From the NCBI RefSeq assembly GCF_003751225.1, contig NZ_RJKE01000001.1:5084001-5148000 (forward strand): a stretch of 64,000 nt of DNA, in the 5' to 3' direction. This document shows positions 62,101-64,000 of the stretch, piece after piece (the stretch's first letter is position 1; each line of letters starts with the position of its first letter). The translations under genes and the position numbers were made by a program. Below the pieces are notes generated by a model. The model searched no databases, was not told the origin of the DNA, and saw nothing but the letters and a program-made list of their open reading frames with translations. The DNA is from Actinocorallia herbida (lineage in GTDB: Bacteria > Actinomycetota > Actinomycetes > Streptosporangiales > Streptosporangiaceae).

Positions 62101-62928
62101 ATGCTGGAAACGCTCTACCACGCGCTGTCGGTCGCCGCGGCACGACAGCTGGGCCTGGTCACCCGGGCCCAGATGGCCCGTCTCGGCACCGGCCCCGCCG
62201 CGATCGACCGACTCAAAGAGGCCAAGCTACTGCGGGAACTCATCGACGACGTTTTCCAGCTCCCCGGCAATCTCACCGGCTTCACCTACGCCTACGCATA
62301 CGCGGCTTGGCTGGCGCTGGACCCCGAGCGGTTCTGCTGGGAGCGACCACGGTCACCGGCGGAAGACGCGGTGCTGTCACACCATTCCGCCGCACGCCTC
62401 CACGGGCTCGGCACCCTGAGCCCGATGGCGACGATGTTCACCACGCCGCAGGCCCGGCACGCCCCACGCGGCGTCGGACTCCAGGTCGACCGGCTCGCGC
62501 CGGAAGACATCACGAACGTCGAGGGCATCGCGGTGACCACCGTGCACCGGACCATTCTCGACCTGGTCCGCTTCCCCTTCGACCGCGACGACATCGCTCG
62601 GGTGCTCCACGACGCCCTCCGGCTGGACGCGGTGGACCTCCGCGCGATTCACGACGCGATGGTTCCGCTGTCCCCGCGCTACGGTCACCCGGCCGACGGC
62701 GCCGCGTTCCTGCGCTACTTCCTCCCCGACCTGGTCCCGGCCTCGCTGTCGCCGCGCAACCTCCGCGCCTGGGCCCGCCTCGCCGCCCCTGACGACGTCG
62801 CGGTGATCCAAGCACGGATCACCGCGGTACTCGGCGACGTCCGGGCAACCGTCGAAGACGATGAAGCCGTCGAAGCGGTGAGCAGGGACGTCGCCGCAGA
62901 AATCGTCGGCCGCCTCCGTCGGCGGTGA
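62101..62928 (+). CDS. AbiEi-like antitoxin-domain protein, no partner toxin
   Basis: 275 residues. N-terminal winged helix (LGLVTRAQMARLGTGPAAIDRLKEAKLL, about 17-45), then the AbiEi body with LSHHSAARLHGLGTL and GIAVTTVHRTILDLVRFP. Type IV AbiEi antitoxins act with an AbiEii nucleotidyltransferase encoded just downstream; here the next gene is on the other strand and unrelated. The C-terminal 80 residues are helical. It may be a solitary transcription regulator. Confidence 0.8.
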   Translation: MLETLYHALSVAAARQLGLVTRAQMARLGTGPAAIDRLKEAKLLRELIDDVFQLPGNLTGFTYAYAYAAWLALDPERFCWERPRSPAEDAVLSHHSAARLHGLGTLSPMATMFTTPQARHAPRGVGLQVDRLAPEDITNVEGIAVTTVHRTILDLVRFPFDRDDIARVLHDALRLDAVDLRAIHDAMVPLSPRYGHPADGAAFLRYFLPDLVPASLSPRNLRAWARLAAPDDVAVIQARITAVLGDVRATVEDDEAVEAVSRDVAAEIVGRLRRR

Positions 62929-63069
62929 GACCCGGTCCGTGGAGGTCACCCGGTCGCGTCGGTGAGTTCGGGGCCTCCCGAGGGCTCGCGAGGAGAGCAT
63001 GGAACGCGGCGCCACGGGCTACGTGAAGATACCCGTCACCGGCCGAGGCCAGGAGCCGCGACCGCTCCG

Positions 63070-64000
63070 TCACAGGTCGTCGGGTCGGGGGCGTGGGAGC
63101 ACACTCGTCTTGGGATGGTCGGCGTGGAACCCGGCCAGGGTCGTGGCCGTCACGTCGGTGTCGACCAGGTCGAGGTGGGCGAAGTCGTACCGCTCGAGTA
63201 CCGGAATGATCGCATCGGTGACCGGTGTCCCGCGAAGGCTCAGCGATCCGAGGTGCGTGACGCCGTCGAGGAGCCTTCCCAGGTCCTCATCGGTGGCGGA
63301 GGTGAGACGGACGGCCAGACGGTCGAGCTTGGCCGGCAGCCTTGCCGGACCGGCGACGTCGGCCGCCGTCAGGCTCACGGCGGACAGGGACGATGAGAAC
63401 GCCGCGTCCAGCCAGAGAGTCTCCCTTGCGCTGAGATTCACCTGCGCCAGCCGGGGGGCGACCTCGGTCAGCAGTTCCTGACCCCACGGGCGCGGCGGGA
63501 GACCCGTGATCGTCAGATCGGCGAGGGCGCCGAGCCGTCCGCCGGCCGCACCGGCGTGGAAGCCGCTCGGTTCTTTGAGGTGCAGGCGCAGAACTCGCAG
63601 CTTCGGGAAGCGGAGGAAAGCAGACAAAGCATCAGCGCCGAGCGCACAGGCCAGATGTTCGAAGATCTCCACGTTCGGCAGGTCCGGCAACGCGGACGGC
63701 AGAGGGCCGTCGAACTCGTCGAGCATCAGGGCGAACGACCACACTCTGTCGGAGACGGTCGCCAGATGCTCGAGTTCGGACCGGTTCCGGCATTCGGCAC
63801 GCGTGTGAATGCTGAACGGGGTTCCATCATTCCCGGGCGGCAGGGCCGGACCCAGCACATGAAAGGGCGGTGCTCCCTCTTCGAGGTGATAAAGCCGCGA
63901 GTCGTCATTCGTGAAGCGCCCGCAGCACACGACATCGATCACCGTCGCCGTTCCCGTCTCACCGACCGCCGCGACATTCACCCATTCGGGAACATGGTGA
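63070..64000 (-). CDS. Leucine-rich-like protein, N-terminus beyond window edge
   Basis: At least 303 residues. The C-terminal half has short leucine-rich units (FPKLRVLRLHL, LGALADLTITGLP, VTHLGSLSLRGTPVTDA, FAHLDLVDTDVTATTLAGF), while the N-terminal part is beta-rich. The frame is still open at the right edge (VPEW before GTG 63981), so the start is probably outside. A similar repeat architecture occurs in actinobacterial leucine-rich or WGR-linked proteins, but no such domain is visible here. Confidence 0.6.
   Translation of the reverse strand, partial: HHVPEWVNVAAVGETGTATVIDVVCCGRFTNDDSRLYHLEEGAPPFHVLGPALPPGNDGTPFSIHTRAECRNRSELEHLATVSDRVWSFALMLDEFDGPLPSALPDLPNVEIFEHLACALGADALSAFLRFPKLRVLRLHLKEPSGFHAGAAGGRLGALADLTITGLPPRPWGQELLTEVAPRLAQVNLSARETLWLDAAFSSSLSAVSLTAADVAGPARLPAKLDRLAVRLTSATDEDLGRLLDGVTHLGSLSLRGTPVTDAIIPVLERYDFAHLDLVDTDVTATTLAGFHADHPKTSVLPRPRPDDL

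Overview
The window is high-GC actinobacterial DNA. It carries families typical of the group: DUF397 and XRE/DUF5753 pairs, a DUF574-type methyltransferase, WYL, MarR, TetR and MmyB-like regulators, an F420-type luciferase-like oxidoreductase, a short-chain P450 and kinesin-light-chain-like TPRs. Many genes start with GTG or TTG behind purine-rich ribosome binding sites. The overall flavour suggests Streptosporangiales, perhaps Actinomadura, but no rRNA or marker gene fixes the genus.

Layout. 1-2.6 kb (minus strand): a Rieske oxygenase module (reductase, oxygenase, alpha/beta hydrolase) behind a clear TTGACA promoter. 2.7-6.6 kb: a methyltransferase, a small hypothetical gene flanked by a direct repeat, a Mut7-C RNase-domain gene, a divergent conserved gene, and then a 420-bp non-coding stretch. 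That stretch holds two tandem tRNA-like loci in which the T-arm/acceptor 3' half lies before the acceptor/D-arm 5' half, as in circularly permuted tRNA genes. 6.6-10.9 kb: an MDR dehydrogenase, a WYL regulator/hydrolase divergent pair and a secreted propeller-like protein. 11.3-27.2 kb: one about 4,290-residue Tc-toxin A-type protein carrying two blocks of hemopexin-like repeats, followed by two tandem paralogues with a basic, proline-rich leader and a HopA1-like C-terminal domain. No TcB or TcC gene is present. 27.2-32.4 kb: a phosphotransferase, a STAND NTPase with TPR-like tail, DUF397, a frameshifted XRE regulator and a HATPase that has lost its stop.

32.5-43.2 kb is ordinary accessory metabolism and regulation: thioesterase, VOC, P450, a membrane-protein/winged-helix pair with an operator, SDR, GNAT, SAM methyltransferase, esterase and TPR protein. 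43.4-47.8 kb: a fused LLM-FAD oxidase diverging from a MarR gene over clear inverted repeats, a TetR gene broken in a CG run and a secreted protein. 47.8-50.4 kb is a decaying patch, with an ATPase C-terminal remnant and a gene cut by an in-frame TGA. 50.7-64 kb: UDP-glucose dehydrogenase, small hypothetical genes, a DUF2776 membrane protein, a carboxyltransferase, a hydrolase/regulator/DUF2255 group, a WD40 remnant, an orphan AbiEi-type antitoxin and a leucine-rich-like protein cut by the window edge.

The two strongest leads are the permuted tRNA-like loci at 6.24-6.50 kb, next to a predicted RNase, and the Tc-shell plus HopA1-like effector locus at 11.3-27.2 kb. All assignments come from reading the sequence. 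No database search, structure prediction or covariance model was run.
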